Part shown: piece by piece, positions 37,382-51,300 of the stretch
How the letters are laid out: each line of letters opens with the position of its first letter
Position numbering within the stretch: position 1 is the stretch's first letter
Assembly: GCF_032854445.1 (NCBI RefSeq)
Contig: NW_027017973.1
Span: forward strand, 1-64,000
Reading direction: 5' to 3'
DNA from: Liolophura sinensis
Taxonomy: Eukaryota; Mollusca; Polyplacophora; Chitonida; Chitonidae
DNA: 64,000 bases
Notes under the pieces: generated by a model
What the model was told of the DNA's origin: nothing
The model's input: the letters and a program-made list of their open reading frames with translations, nothing else
Database searches by the model: none
Program-made: the position numbers and the translations under genes

Positions 37382-38481
37382 GACGTATTTTGTGACGAGA
37401 AATCGAATGGTGCAAACCGCGTTGCTCTCCGACCAATACTTTTGGCTGTAGCCACAAATGAATAATCAATGATGTCAAGATCACGTGCCCAGCAACGGCT
37501 CTTACTCCATGGAAACCAAAGAAATTTGCAATTTTTCAACAGCTGGAGATGCCTGGCCCAATTGCGCATCCTTTGGCACCTTATTGATGTGGGTCAGTGT
37601 TCAATTGTACTTTTTACAGCGGATTGTATCAAGTACCTTGTGTTTTTTTTATATACAAATGGTGTGGTTTTTCTACATGTAGATAAAGACATTGAGTTTG
37701 TCTTCGACTTAGAAGTAAGACATTTGCTGGGTGAGTTAAATGGGCTTGGCCCAAAGATTTGACGTCGTCTGGGCTACCGAAGGGCACATAACTTATAATG
37801 AAAAGTTGAATATAGTAATGACCAGTCGCGATTGTACATAGTTAATGCAGCCGATTTCAATAAGCGAAAAGACCAGGCAAAAATCCAAAAGTGGAAAAAC
37901 TGTTCCAATGCTGCTGGTAAGAGGCTAATCCGACGTATTTTGTGACGAGAAATCGAATGGTGCAAACCGTGTTGCTCTCCGACCAATACTTTTGGCTGTA
38001 GCCACAAATGAATAATCAATGATGTCAAGATCACGTGCCCAGCAACGGCTCTTACTCCATGGAAACCAAAGAAATTTGCAATTTTTCAACAGCTGGAGAT
38101 GCCTGGCCCTATTGCGCATCCTTTGGTACCTTATTGATGTGGGTCAGTGTTCAATTGTACTTTTTACAGCGGATTGTATCAAGTACCTTTTGTTTTTTTT
38201 ATATACAAATGGTGTGGTTTTTCTACATGTAGATAAAGACATTGAGTTTGTCTTCGACTTAGAAGTAAGACATTTGCTGGGTGAGTTAAATGGGCTTGGC
38301 CCAAAGATTTGACGTCGTCTGGGCTACCGTAGGGCACATAACTTATAATGAAATGTTGAATATAGTAATGACCAGTCGCGAGTGTACATAGTTAATGTAC
38401 CCGATTTCAATTAGCAAAAAGACGAGGCAAAAATCCAAAAGTAGAAAAACTGTTCCAATGCTGCTGGTAAGACGTTAATCC
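37382..38481. repeat. Transitional dimer M69-M70
   Basis: Monomer starts: 37382, 37932. M69 repeats M67 (same AATAAGCG linker). M70 begins like M68 (ACCGTGTTG, AAAGAAATT) but then has CCCTATT, GGTACC and CCTTTTG, the type later seen in M87, M101, M111 and M114. Its linker has CTACCGTAGGG (T at 38330), shared only with M106 (58129), then GAAATGTTG, GCGAGTG and the GACGTTA end that precedes the AATTAATG class. Confidence 0.82.
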
Positions 38482-41400
38482 GACGTATTTTGTGACGAGA
38501 AATCGAATGGTGCAAACCGCGTTGCTCTCCGACCAATACTTTTGGCTGTAGCCACAAATGAATAATTAATGATGTCAAGATCACGTGCCCAGCAACGGCT
38601 CTTAATCCATGGAAACCAAGGAAATTTGCAATTTTTCAACAGCTGGAGATGCCTGGCCCAATTGCGCATCGTTCGGCACCTTATTGATGTGGGTCAGTGT
38701 TCAATTGTACTTTTTACAGCGGACTGTGTCATGTACCTGGTGTTTTTTTTATATACAAATGGTGTGGTTTTTCTACATGTAGATAAAGACATTGAGTTTG
38801 TCTTCGACTTAGAAGTAAGACATTTGTTGGGTGAGTTAAATGGGCTTGGCCCAAAGATTTGACGTCGTCTGGGCTACCGAAGGGCACATAACTTATAATG
38901 AAAAGTTGAATATAGTAATGACCAGTCGCGATTGTACATAGTTAATGTAGCCGATTTCAATTCGCAAAAAGACCAGGCAAAAATCCAAAAGTGGAAAAAC
39001 TGTTCCAATGCTGCTGGTAAGAGGCTAATCCGACGTATTTTGTGACGAGAAATCGAATGGTGCAAACCGCGTTGCTCTCCGACCAATACTTTTGGCTGTA
39101 GCCACAAATGAATAATCAATGATGTCAAGATCACGTGCCCAGCAACGGCTCTTACTCCATGGAAACCAAGGAAATTTGAAAGTTTTCAACAGCTGGAGAT
39201 GCCTGGCCCAATTGCGCATCCTTTGGCACCTTATTGATGTGGGTCAGTGTTCAATTGTACATTTTACAGCGGATTGTATCAAGTACCTTTTGTTTTTTTT
39301 ATATACAAATGGTGTGGTTTTTCTACATGTAGATAAAGACATTGAGTTTGTCTTCGACTTAGAAGTAAGACATTTGTTGGGTGAGTTAAATGGGCTTGGC
39401 CCAAAGATTTGACGTCGTCTGGGCTACCGAAGGGCACATAACTTATAATGAAATGTTGAATATAGTAATGACCAGTCGCGATTGTACATAGTTAATGTAG
39501 CCGATTTCAATTCGCAAAAAGACCAGGCAAAAATCCGAAAGTAGAAAAATTGTTCCAATGCTGTTGGTAAGAGGCTAATCCGACGTATTTTGTGACGAGA
39601 AATCGAATGGTGCAAACCGCGTTGCTCTCCGACCAATACTTTTGGCTGTAGCCACAAATGAATAATCAATGATGTCAAGATCACGTGCCCAGCAACGGCT
39701 CTTAATCCATGGAAACCAAGGAAATTTGAAAGTTTTCAACAGCTGGAGATGCCTGGCCCAATTGCGCATCCTTTGGCACCTTATTGATGTGGGTCAGTGT
39801 TCAATTGTACTTTTTACAGCGGACTGTGTCATGTACCTTTTGTTTTTTTTATATACAAATGGTGTGGTTTTTCTACATGTAGATAAAGACATTGAGTTTG
39901 TCTTCGACTTAGAAGTAAGACATTTGTTGGGTGAGTTAAATGGGCTTGGCCCAAAGATTTGACGTCGTCTGGGCTACCGAAGGGCACATAACTTATAATG
40001 AAATGTTGAATATAGTAATGACCAGTCGCGATTGTACATAGTTAATGTAGCCGATTTCAATTCGCAAAAAGACCAGGCAAAAATCCGAAAGTAGAAAAAC
40101 TGTTCCAATGCTGTTGGTAAGAGGCTAATCCGACGTATTTTGTGACGAGAAATCGAATGGTGCAAACCGCGTTGCTCTCCGACCAATACTTTTGGCTGTA
40201 GCCACAAATGAATAATCAATGATGTCAAGATCACGTGCCCAGCAACGGCTCTTAATCCATGGAAACCAAGGAAATTTGCAATTTTTCAACAGCTGGAGAT
40301 GCCTGGCCCAATTGCGCATCGTTCGGCACCTTATTGATGTGGGTCAGTGTTCAATTGTACTTTTTACAGCGGACTGTGTCATGTACCTTGTGTTTTTTTT
40401 ATATACAAATGGTGTGGTTTTTCTACATGTAGATAAAGACATTGAGTTTGTCTTCGACTTAGAAGTAAGACATTTGTTGGGTGAGTTAAATGGGCTTGAC
40501 CCAAAGATTTGACGTCGTCTGGGCTACCGAAGGGCACATAACTTATAATGAAAAGTTGAATATAGTAATGACCAGTCGCGATTGTACATAGTTAATGTAG
40601 CCGATTTCAATTAGCAAAAAGACCAGGCAAAAATCCAAAAGTGGAAAAACTGTTCCAATGCTGCTGGTAAGAGGCTAATCCGACGTATTTTGTGACGAGA
40701 AATCGAATGGTGCAAACCGCGTTGCTCTCCGACCAATACTTTTGGCTGTAGCCAGAAATGAATAATCAATGATGTCAAGATCACGTGCCCAGCAACGGCT
40801 CTTACTCCATGGAAACCAAGGAAATTTGAAAGTTTTCAACAGCTGGAGATGCCTGGCCCAATTGCGCATCCTTTGGCACCTTATTGATGTGGGTCAGTGT
40901 TCAATTGTACATTTTACAGCGGAGTGTATCAAGTACCTTTTGTTTTTTTTATATACAAATGGTGTGGTTTTTCTACATGTAGATAAAGACATTGAGTTTG
41001 TCTTCGACTTAGAAGTAAGACATTTGTTGGGTGAGTTAAATGGGCTTGGCCCAAAGATTTGACGTCGTCTGGGCTACCGAAGGGCACATAACTTATAATG
41101 AAATGTTGAATATAGTAATGACCAGTCGCGATTGTACATAGTTAATGTACCCGATTTCAATTAGCAAAAAGACGAGGCAAAAATCCAAAAGTAGAAAAAC
41201 TGTTCCAATGCTGCTGGTAAGACGTTAATCCGACGTATTTTGTGACGAGAAATCGAATGGTGCAAACCGCGTTGCTCTCCGACCAATACTTTTGGCTGTA
41301 GCCACAAATGAATAATTAATGATGTCAAGATCACGTGCCCAGCAACGGCTCTTAATCCATGGAAACCAAGGAAATTTGAAAGTTTTCAACAGCTGGAGAT

Positions 41401-44400
41401 GCCTGGCCCAATTGCGCATCCTTTGGCACCTTATTGATGTGGGTCAGTGTTCAATTGTACTTTTTACAGCGGACTGTGTCATGTACCTTTTGTTTTTTTT
41501 ATATACAAATGGTGTGGTTTTTCTACATGTAGATAAAGACATTGAGTTTGTCTTCGACTTAGAAGTAAGACATTTGTTGGGTGAGTTAAATGGGCTTGGC
41601 CCAAAGATTTGACGTCGTCTGGGCTACCGAAGGGCACATAACTTATAATGAAATGTTGAATATAGTAATGACCAGTCGCGATTGTACATAGTTAATGTAG
41701 CCGATTTCAATTCGCAAAAAGACCAGGCAAAAATCCGAAAGTAGAAAAACTGTTCCAATGCTGTTGGTAAGAGGCTAATCCGACGTATTTTGTGACGAGA
41801 AATCGAATGGTGCAAACCGCGTTGCTCTCCGACCAATACTTTTGGCTGTAGCCACAAATGAATAATCAATGATGTCAAGATCACGTGCCCAGCAACGGCT
41901 CTTAATCCATGGAAACCAAGGAAATTTGCAATTTTTCAACAGCTGGAGATGCCTGGCCCAATTGCGCATCGTTCGGCACCTTATTGATGTGGGTCAGTGT
42001 TCAATTGTACTTTTTACAGCGGATTGTGTCATGTACCTTGTGTTTTTTTTATATACAAATGGTGTGGTTTTTCTACATGTAGATAAAGACATTGAGTTTG
42101 TCTTCGACTTAGAAGTAAGACATTTGTTGGGTGAGTTAAATGGGCTTGACCCAAAGATTTGACGTCGTCTGGGCTACCGAAGGGCACATAACTTATAATG
42201 AAAAGTTGAATATAGTAATGACCAGTCGCGATTGTACATAGTTAATGTAGCCGATTTCAATTAGCAAAAAGACCAGGCAAAAATCCAAAAGTGGAAAAAC
42301 TGTTCCAATGCTGCTGGTAAGAGGCTAATCCGACGTATTTTGTGACGAGAAATCGAATGGTGCAAACCGCGTTGCTCTCCGACCAATACTTTTGGCTGTA
42401 GCCACAAATGAATAATCAATGATGTCAAGATCACGTGCCCAGCAACGGCTCTTACTCCATGGAAACCAAGGAAATTTGAAAGTTTTCAACAGCTGGAGAT
42501 GCCTGGCCCAATTGCGCATCCTTTGGCACCTTATTGATGTGGGTCAGTGTTCAATTGTACATTTTACAGCGGATTGTATCAAGTACCTTTTGTTTTTTTT
42601 ATATACAAATGGTGTGGTTTTTCTACATGTAGATAAAGACATTGAGTTTGTCTTCGACTTAGAAGTAAGACATTTGTTGGGTGAGTTAAATGGGCTTGGC
42701 CCAAAGATTTGACGTCGTCTGGGCTACCGAAGGGCACATAACTTATAATGAAATGTTGAATATAGTAATGACCAGTCGCGATTGTACATAGTTAATGTAC
42801 CCGATTTCAATTAGCAAAAAGACGAGGCAAAAATCCAAAAGTAGAAAAACTGTTCCAATGCTGCTGGTAAGACGTTAATCCGACGTATTTTGTGACGAGA
42901 AATCGAATGGTGCAAACCGCGTTGCTCTCCGACCAATACTTTTGGCTGTAGCCACAAATGAATAATTAATGATGTCAAGATCACGTGCCCAGCAACGGCT
43001 CTTAATCCATGGAAACCAAGGAAATTTGCAATTTTTCAACAGCTGGAGATGCCTGGCCCAATTGCGCATCGTTCGGCACCTTATTGATGTGGGTCAGTGT
43101 TCAATTGTACTTTTTACAGCGGACTGTGTCATGTACCTGGTGTTTTTTTTATATACAAATGGTGTGGTTTTTCTACATGTAGATAAAGACATTGAGTTTG
43201 TCTTCGACTTAGAAGTAAGACATTTGTTGGGTGAGTTAAATGGGCTTGACCCAAAGATTTGACGTCGTCTGGGCTACCGAAGGGCACATAACTTATAATG
43301 AAAAGTTGAATATAGTAATGACCAGTCGCGATTGTACATAGTTAATGTAGCCGATTTCAATTAGCAAAAAGACCAGGCAAAAATCCAAAAGTGGAAAAAC
43401 TGTTCCAATGCTGCTGGTAAGAGGCTAATCCGACGTATTTTGTGACGAGAAATCGAATGGTGCAAACCGCGTTGCTCTCCGACCAATACTTTTGGCTGTA
43501 GCCACAAATGAATAATCAATGATGTCAAGATCACGTGCCCAGCAACGGCTCTTACTCCATGGAAACCAAGGAAATTTGAAAGTTTTCAACAGCTGGAGAT
43601 GCCTGGCCCAATTGCGCATCCTTTGGCACCTTATTGATGTGGGTCAGTGTTCAATTGTACATTTTACAGCGGATTGTATCAAGTACCTTTTGTTTTTTTT
43701 ATATACAAATGGTGTGGTTTTTCTACATGTAGATAAAGACATTGAGTTTGTCTTCGACTTAGAAGTAAGACATTTGTTGGGTGAGTTAAATGGGCTTGGC
43801 CCAAAGATTTGACGTCGTCTGGGCTACCGAAGGGCACATAACTTATAATGAAATGTTGAATATAGTAATGACCAGTCGCGATTGTACATAGTTAATGTAG
43901 CCGATTTCAATTCGCAAAAAGACCAGGCAAAAATCCGAAAGTAGAAAAACTGTTCCAATGCTGTTGGTAAGAGGCTAATCCGACGTATTTTGTGACGAGA
44001 AATCGAATGGTGCAAACCGCGTTGCTCTCCGACCAATACTTTTGGCTGTAGCCACAAGTGAATAATCAATGATGCCAAGATCACGTGCCCAGCAACGGCT
44101 CTTACTCCATGGAAACCAAGGAAATTTGCAATTTTTCAACAGCTGGAGATGCCTGGCCCAATTGCGCATCCTTTGGCACCTTATTGATGTGGGTCAGTGT
44201 TCAATTGTACTTTTTACAGCGGATTGTATCAAGTACCTTGTGTTTTTTTTATATACAAATGGTGTGGTTTTTCTACATGTAGATAAAGACATTGAGTTTG
44301 TCTTCGACTTAGAAGTAAGACATTTGCTGGGTGAGTTAAATGGGCTTGGCCCAAAGATTTGACGTCGTCTGGGCTACCGAAGGGCACATAACTTATAATG

Positions 44401-47400
44401 AAAAGTTGAATATAGTAATGACCAGTCGCGATTGTACATAGTTAATGTAGCCGATTTCAATTCGCAAAAAGACCAGGCAAAAATCCAAAAGTGGAAAAAC
44501 TGTTCCAATGCTGCTGGTAAGAGGCTAATCCGACGTATTTTGTGACGAGAAATCGAATGGTGCAAACCGCGTTGCTCTCCGACCAATACTTTTGGCTGTA
44601 GCCACAAATGAATAATTAATGATGTCAAGATCACGTGCCCAGCAACGGCTCTTAATCCATGGAAACCAAGGAAATTTGCAATTTTTCAACAGCTGGAGAT
44701 GCCTGGCCCAATTGCGCATCGTTCGGCACCTTATTGATGTGGGTCAGTGTTCAATTGTACTTTTTACAGCGGACTGTGTCATGTACCTGGTGTTTTTTTT
44801 ATATACAAATGGTGTGGTTTTTCTACATGTAGATAAAGACATTGAGTTTGTCTTCGACTTAGAAGTAAGACATTTGCTGGGTGAGTTAAATGGGCTTGGC
44901 CCAAAGATTTGACGTCGTCTGGGCTACCGAAGGGCACATAACTTATAATGAAAAGTTGAATATAGTAATGACCAGTCGCGATTGTACATAGTTAATGTAG
45001 CCGATTTCAATTCGCAAAAAGACCAGGCAAAAATCCAAAAGTGGAAAAACTGTTCCAATGCTGCTGGTAAGAGGCTAATCCGACGTATTTTGTGACGAGA
45101 AATCGAATGGTGCAAACCGCGTTGCTCTCCGACCAATACTTTTGGCTGTAGCCACAAATGAATAATCAATGATGTCAAGATCACGTGCCCAGCAACGGCT
45201 CTTACTCCATGGAAACCAAGGAAATTTCCAATTTTTCAACAGCTGGAGATGCCTGGCCCAATTGCGCATCCTTTGGCACCTTATTGATGTGGGTCAGTGT
45301 TCAATTGTACTTTTTACAGCGGATTGTATCAAGTACCTTGTGTTTTTTTTATATACAAATGGTGTGGTTTTTCTACATGTAGATAAAGACATTGAGTTTG
45401 TCTTCGACTTAGAAGTAAGACATTTGCTGGGTGAGTTAAATGGGCTTGGCCCAAAGATTTGACGTCGTCTGGGCTACCGAAGGGCACATAACTTATAATG
45501 AAAAGTTGAATATAGTAATGACCAGTCGCGATTGTACATAGTTAATGTAGCCGATTTCAATTCGCAAAAAGACCAGGCAAAAATCCAAAAGTGGAAAAAC
45601 TGTTCCAATGCTGCTGGTAAGAGGCTAATCCGACGTATTTTGTGACGAGAAATCGAATGGTGCAAACCGCGTTGCTCTCCGACCAATACTTTTGGCTGTA
45701 GCCACAAATGAATAATCAATGATGTCAAGATCACGTGCCCAGCAACGGCTCTTACTCCATGGAAACCAAGGAAATTTGCAATTTTTCAACAGCTGGAGAT
45801 GCCTGGCCCAATTGCGCATGCTTTGGCACCTTATTGATGTGGGTCAGTGTTCAATTGTACTTTTTACAGCGGATTGTATCAAGTACCTTGTGTTTTTTTT
45901 ATATACAAATGGTGTGGTTTTTCTACATGTAGATAAAGACATTGAGTTTGTCTTCGACTTAGAAGTAAGACATTTGTTGGGTGAGTTAAATGGGCTTGGC
46001 CCAAAGATTTGACGTCGTCTGGGCTACCGAAGGGCACATAACTTATAATGAAAAGTTGAATATAGTAATGACCAGTCGCGATTGTACATAGTTAATGTAG
46101 CCGATTTCAATTCGCAAAAAGACCAGGCAAAAATCCAAAAGTGGAAAAACTGTTCCAATGCTGCTGGTAAGAGGCTAATCCGACGTATTTTGTGACGAGA
46201 AATCGAATGGTGCAAACCGCGTTGCTCTCCGACCAATACTTTTGGCTGTAGCCACAAATGAATAATCAATGATGTCAAGATCACGTGCCCAGCAACGGCT
46301 CTTACTCCATGGAAACCAAAGAAATTTGCAATTTTTCAACAGCTGGAGATGCCTGGCCCAATTGCGCATCCTTTGGCACCTTATTGATGTGGGTCAGTGT
46401 TCAATTGTACTTTTTACAGCGGATTGTATCAAGTACCTTGTGTTTTTTTTATATACAAATGGTGTGGTTTTTCTACATGTAGATAAAGACATTGAGTTTG
46501 TCTTCGACTTAGAAGTAAGACATTTGCTGGGTGAGTTAAATGGGCTTGGCCCAAAGATTTGACGTCGTCTGGGCTACCGAAGGGCACATAACTTATAATG
46601 AAAAGTTGAATATAGTAATGACCAGTCGCGATTGTACATAGTTAATGTAGCCGATTTCAATTCGCAAAAAGACCAGGCAAAAATCCAAAAGTGGAAAAAC
46701 TGTTCCAATGCTGCTGGTAAGAGGCTAATCCGACGTATTTTGTGACGAGAAATCGAATGGTGCAAACCGCGTTGCTCTCCGACCAATACTTTTGGCTGTA
46801 GCCACAAATGAATAATCAATGATGTCAAGATCACGTGCCCAGCAACGGCTCTTACTCCATGGAAACCAAAGAAATTTGCAATTTTTCAACAGCTGGAGAT
46901 GCCTGGCCCAATTGCGCATCCTTTGGCACCTTATTGATGTGGGTCAGTGTTCAATTGTACTTTTTACAGCGGATTGTATCAAGTACCTTGTGTTTTTTTT
47001 ATATACAAATGGTGTGGTTTTTCTACATGTAGATAAAGACATTGAGTTTGTCTTCGACTTAGAAGTAAGACATTTGCTGGGTGAGTTAAATGGGCTTGGC
47101 CCAAAGATTTGACGTCGTCTGGGCTACCGAAGGGCACATAACTTATAATGAAAAGTTGAATATAGTAATGACCAGTCGCGATTGTACATAGTTAATGCAG
47201 CCGATTTCAATAAGCGAAAAGACCAGGCAAAAATCCAAAAGTGGAAAAACTGTTCCAATGCTGCTGGTAAGAGGCTAATCCGACGTATTTTGTGACGAGA
47301 AATCGAATGGTGCAAACCGTGTTGCTCTCCGACCAATACTTTTGGCTGTAGCCACAAATGAATAATCAATGATGTCAAGATCACGTGCCCAGCAACGGCT

Positions 47401-48381
47401 CTTACTCCATGGAAACCAAAGAAATTTGCAATTTTTCAACAGCTGGAGATGCCTGGCCCTATTGCGCATCCTTTGGTACCTTATTGATGTGGGTCAGTGT
47501 TCAATTGTACTTTTTACAGCGGATTGTATCAAGTACCTTTTGTTTTTTTTATATACAAATGGTGTGGTTTTTCTACATGTAGATAAAGACATTGAGTTTG
47601 TCTTCGACTTAGAAGTAAGACATTTGCTGGGTGAGTTAAATGGGCTTGGCCCAAAGATTTGACGTCGTCTGGGCTACCGAAGGGCACATAACTTATAATG
47701 AAAAGTTGAATATAGTAATGACCAGTCGCGATTGTACATAGTTAATGTAGCCGATTTCAATTCGCAAAAAGACCAGGCAAAAATCCAAAAGTAGAATAAC
47801 TGTTCCAATGCTGCTGGTAAGAGGCTAATCCGACGTATTTTGTGACGAGAAATCGAATGGTGCAAACCGCGTTGCTCTCCGACCAATACTTTTGGCTGTA
47901 GCCACAAATGAATAATCAATGATGTCAAGATCACGTGCCCAGCAACGGCTCTTACTCCATGGAAACCAAGGAAATTTGCAATTTTTCAACAGCTGGAGAT
48001 GCCTGGCCCAATTGCGCATCCTTTGGCACCTTATTGATGTGGGTCAGTGTTCAATTGTACTTTTTACAGCGGATTGTATCAAGTACCTTTTGTTTTTTTT
48101 ATATACAAATGGTGTGGTTTTTCTACATGTAGATAAAGACATTGAGTTTGTCTTCGATTTAGAAGTAAGACATTTGCTGGGTGAGTTAAATGGGCTTGGC
48201 CCAAAGATTTGACGTCGTCTGGGCTACCGAAGGGCACATAACTTATAATGAAAAGTTGAATATAGTAATGACCAGTCGCGAGTGTACATAGTTAATGTAC
48301 CCGATTTCAATTAGCAAAAAGACGAGGCAAAAATCCAAAAGTAGAAAAACTGTTCCAATGCTGCTGGTAAGACGTTAATCC
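38482..48381. repeat. Higher-order repeat unit C (M71-M88, 18 monomers, 9900 bp)
   Basis: Monomer starts run every 550 bp: 38482, 39032, 39582, 40132, 40682, 41232, 41782, 42332, 42882, 43432, 43982, 44532, 45082, 45632, 46182, 46732, 47282, 47832. M72-M74 and M75-M77 are trimers (first TTTGAAAGTTTT with GTACATTTT; second TTAATCC with TTTGAAAG and TGTCATG; third TTAATCC with GTTCGG and GCTTGACCC). M78-M79 is the same trimer minus its middle member. Rare marks used to align it with the next block are AAAAATTGTTCC (M72 linker), GATGCCAAG (M81), TTTCCAATTTTT (M83) and GTAGAATAACTG (M87 linker). Confidence 0.9.
44532..45081. repeat. Recombinant monomer M82, absent from the copy C'
   Basis: The body is of the AATTAATG / TTAATCC / GTTCGG / GACTGTGTCATG class. 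Other members of the class that have AATTAATG are preceded by a GACGTTAATCC linker end; M82 is preceded by the common GAGGCTAATCC and the TTCGCAAAAAGACC linker. The switch lies between 44526 and 44616. The corresponding place in unit C' (between M96 and M97) lacks this monomer. Confidence 0.75.
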
Positions 48382-51300
48382 GACGTATTTTGTGACGAGA
48401 AATCGAATGGTGCAAACCGCGTTGCTCTCCGACCAATACTTTTGGCTGTAGCCACAAATGAATAATTAATGATGTCAAGATCACGTGCCCAGCAACGGCT
48501 CTTAATCCATGGAAACCAAGGAAATTTGCAATTTTTCAACAGCTGGAGATGCCTGGCCCAATTGCGCATCGTTCGGCACCTTATTGATGTGGGTCAGTGT
48601 TCAATTGTACTTTTTACAGCGGACTGTGTCATGTACCTGGTGTTTTTTTTATATACAAATGGTGTGGTTTTTCTACATGTAGATAAAGACATTGAGTTTG
48701 TCTTCGATTTAGAAGTAAGACATTTGCTGGGTGAGTTAAATGGGCTTGGCCCAAAGATTTGACGTCGTCTGGGCTACCGAAGGGCACATAACTTATAATG
48801 AAAAGTTGAATATAGTAATGACCAGTCGCGATTGTACATAGTTAATGTAGCCGATTTCAATTCGCAAAAAGACCAGGCAAAAATCCAAAAGTGGAAAAAC
48901 TGTTCCAATGCTGCTGGTAAGAGGCTAATCCGACGTATTTTGTGACGAGAAATCGAATGGTGCAAACCGCGTTGCTCTCCGACCAATACTTTTGGCTGTA
49001 GCCACAAATGAATAATCAATGATGTCAAGATCACGTGCCCAGCAACGGCTCTTACTCCATGGAAACCAAGGAAATTTGAAAGTTTTCAACAGCTGGAGAT
49101 GCCTGGCCCAATTGCGCATCCTTTGGCACCTTATTGATGTGGGTCAGTGTTCAATTGTACATTTTACAGCGGATTGTATCAAGTACCTTTTGTTTTTTTT
49201 ATATACAAATGGTGTGGTTTTTCTACATGTAGATAAAGACATTGAGTTTGTCTTCGACTTAGAAGTAAGACATTTGTTGGGTGAGTTAAATGGGCTTGGC
49301 CCAAAGATTTGACGTCGTCTGGGCTACCGAAGGGCACATAACTTATAATGAAATGTTGAATATAGTAATGACCAGTCGCGATTGTACATAGTTAATGTAG
49401 CCGATTTCAATTCGCAAAAAGACCAGGCAAAAATCCGAAAGTAGAAAAATTGTTCCAATGCTGTTGGTAAGAGGCTAATCCGACGTATTTTGTGACGAGA
49501 AATCGAATGGTGCAAACCGCGTTGCTCTCCGACCAATACTTTTGGCTGTAGCCACAAATGAATAATCAATGATGTCAAGATCACGTGCCCAGCAACGGCT
49601 CTTAATCCATGGAAACCAAGGAAATTTGAAAGTTTTCAACAGCTGGAGATGCCTGGCCCAATTGCGCATCCTTTGGCACCTTATTGATGTGGGTCAGTGT
49701 TCAATTGTACTTTTTACAGCGGACTGTGTCATGTACCTTTTGTTTTTTTTATATACAAATGGTGTGGTTTTTCTACATGTAGATAAAGACATTGAGTTTG
49801 TCTTCGACTTAGAAGTAAGACATTTGTTGGGTGAGTTAAATGGGCTTGGCCCAAAGATTTGACGTCGTCTGGGCTACCGAAGGGCACATAACTTATAATG
49901 AAATGTTGAATATAGTAATGACCAGTCGCGATTGTACATAGTTAATGTAGCCGATTTCAATTCGCAAAAAGACCAGGCAAAAATCCGAAAGTAGAAAAAC
50001 TGTTCCAATGCTGTTGGTAAGAGGCTAATCCGACGTATTTTGTGACGAGAAATCGAATGGTGCAAACCGCGTTGCTCTCCGACCAATACTTTTGGCTGTA
50101 GCCACAAATGAATAATCAATGATGTCAAGATCACGTGCCCAGCAACGGCTCTTAATCCATGGAAACCAAGGAAATTTGCAATTTTTCAACAGCTGGAGAT
50201 GCCTGGCCCAATTGCGCATCGTTCGGCACCTTATTGATGTGGGTCAGTGTTCAATTGTACTTTTTACAGCGGACTGTGTCATGTACCTTGTGTTTTTTTT
50301 ATATACAAATGGTGTGGTTTTTCTACATGTAGATAAAGACATTGAGTTTGTCTTCGACTTAGAAGTAAGACATTTGTTGGGTGAGTTAAATGGGCTTGAC
50401 CCAAAGATTTGACGTCGTCTGGGCTACCGAAGGGCACATAACTTATAATGAAAAGTTGAATATAGTAATGACCAGTCGCGATTGTACATAGTTAATGTAG
50501 CCGATTTCAATTAGCAAAAAGACCAGGCAAAAATCCAAAAGTGGAAAAACTGTTCCAATGCTGCTGGTAAGAGGCTAATCCGACGTATTTTGTGACGAGA
50601 AATCGAATGGTGCAAACCGCGTTGCTCTCCGACCAATACTTTTGGCTGTAGCCACAAATGAATAATCAATGATGTCAAGATCACGTGCCCAGCAACGGCT
50701 CTTACTCCATGGAAACCAAGGAAATTTGAAAGTTTTCAACAGCTGGAGATGCCTGGCCCAATTGCGCATCCTTTGGCACCTTATTGATGTGGGTCAGTGT
50801 TCAATTGTACATTTTACAGCGGATTGTATCAAGTACCTTTTGTTTTTTTTATATACAAATGGTGTGGTTTTTCTACATGTAGATAAAGACATTGAGTTTG
50901 TCTTCGACTTAGAAGTAAGACATTTGTTGGGTGAGTTAAATGGGCTTGGCCCAAAGATTTGACGTCGTCTGGGCTACCGAAGGGCACATAACTTATAATG
51001 AAATGTTGAATATAGTAATGACCAGTCGCGATTGTACATAGTTAATGTACTCGATTTCAATTAGCAAAAAGACGAAGCAAAAATCCAAAAGTAGAAAAAC
51101 TGTTCCAATGCTGCTGGTAAGACGTTAATCCGACGTATTTTGTGACGAGAAATCGAATGGTGCAAACCGCGTTGCTCTCCGACCAATACTTTTGGCTGTA
51201 GCCACAAATGAATAATTAATGATGTCAAGATCACGTGCCCAGCAACGGCTCTTAATCCATGGAAACCAAGGAAATTTGCAATTTTTCAACAGCTGGAGAT

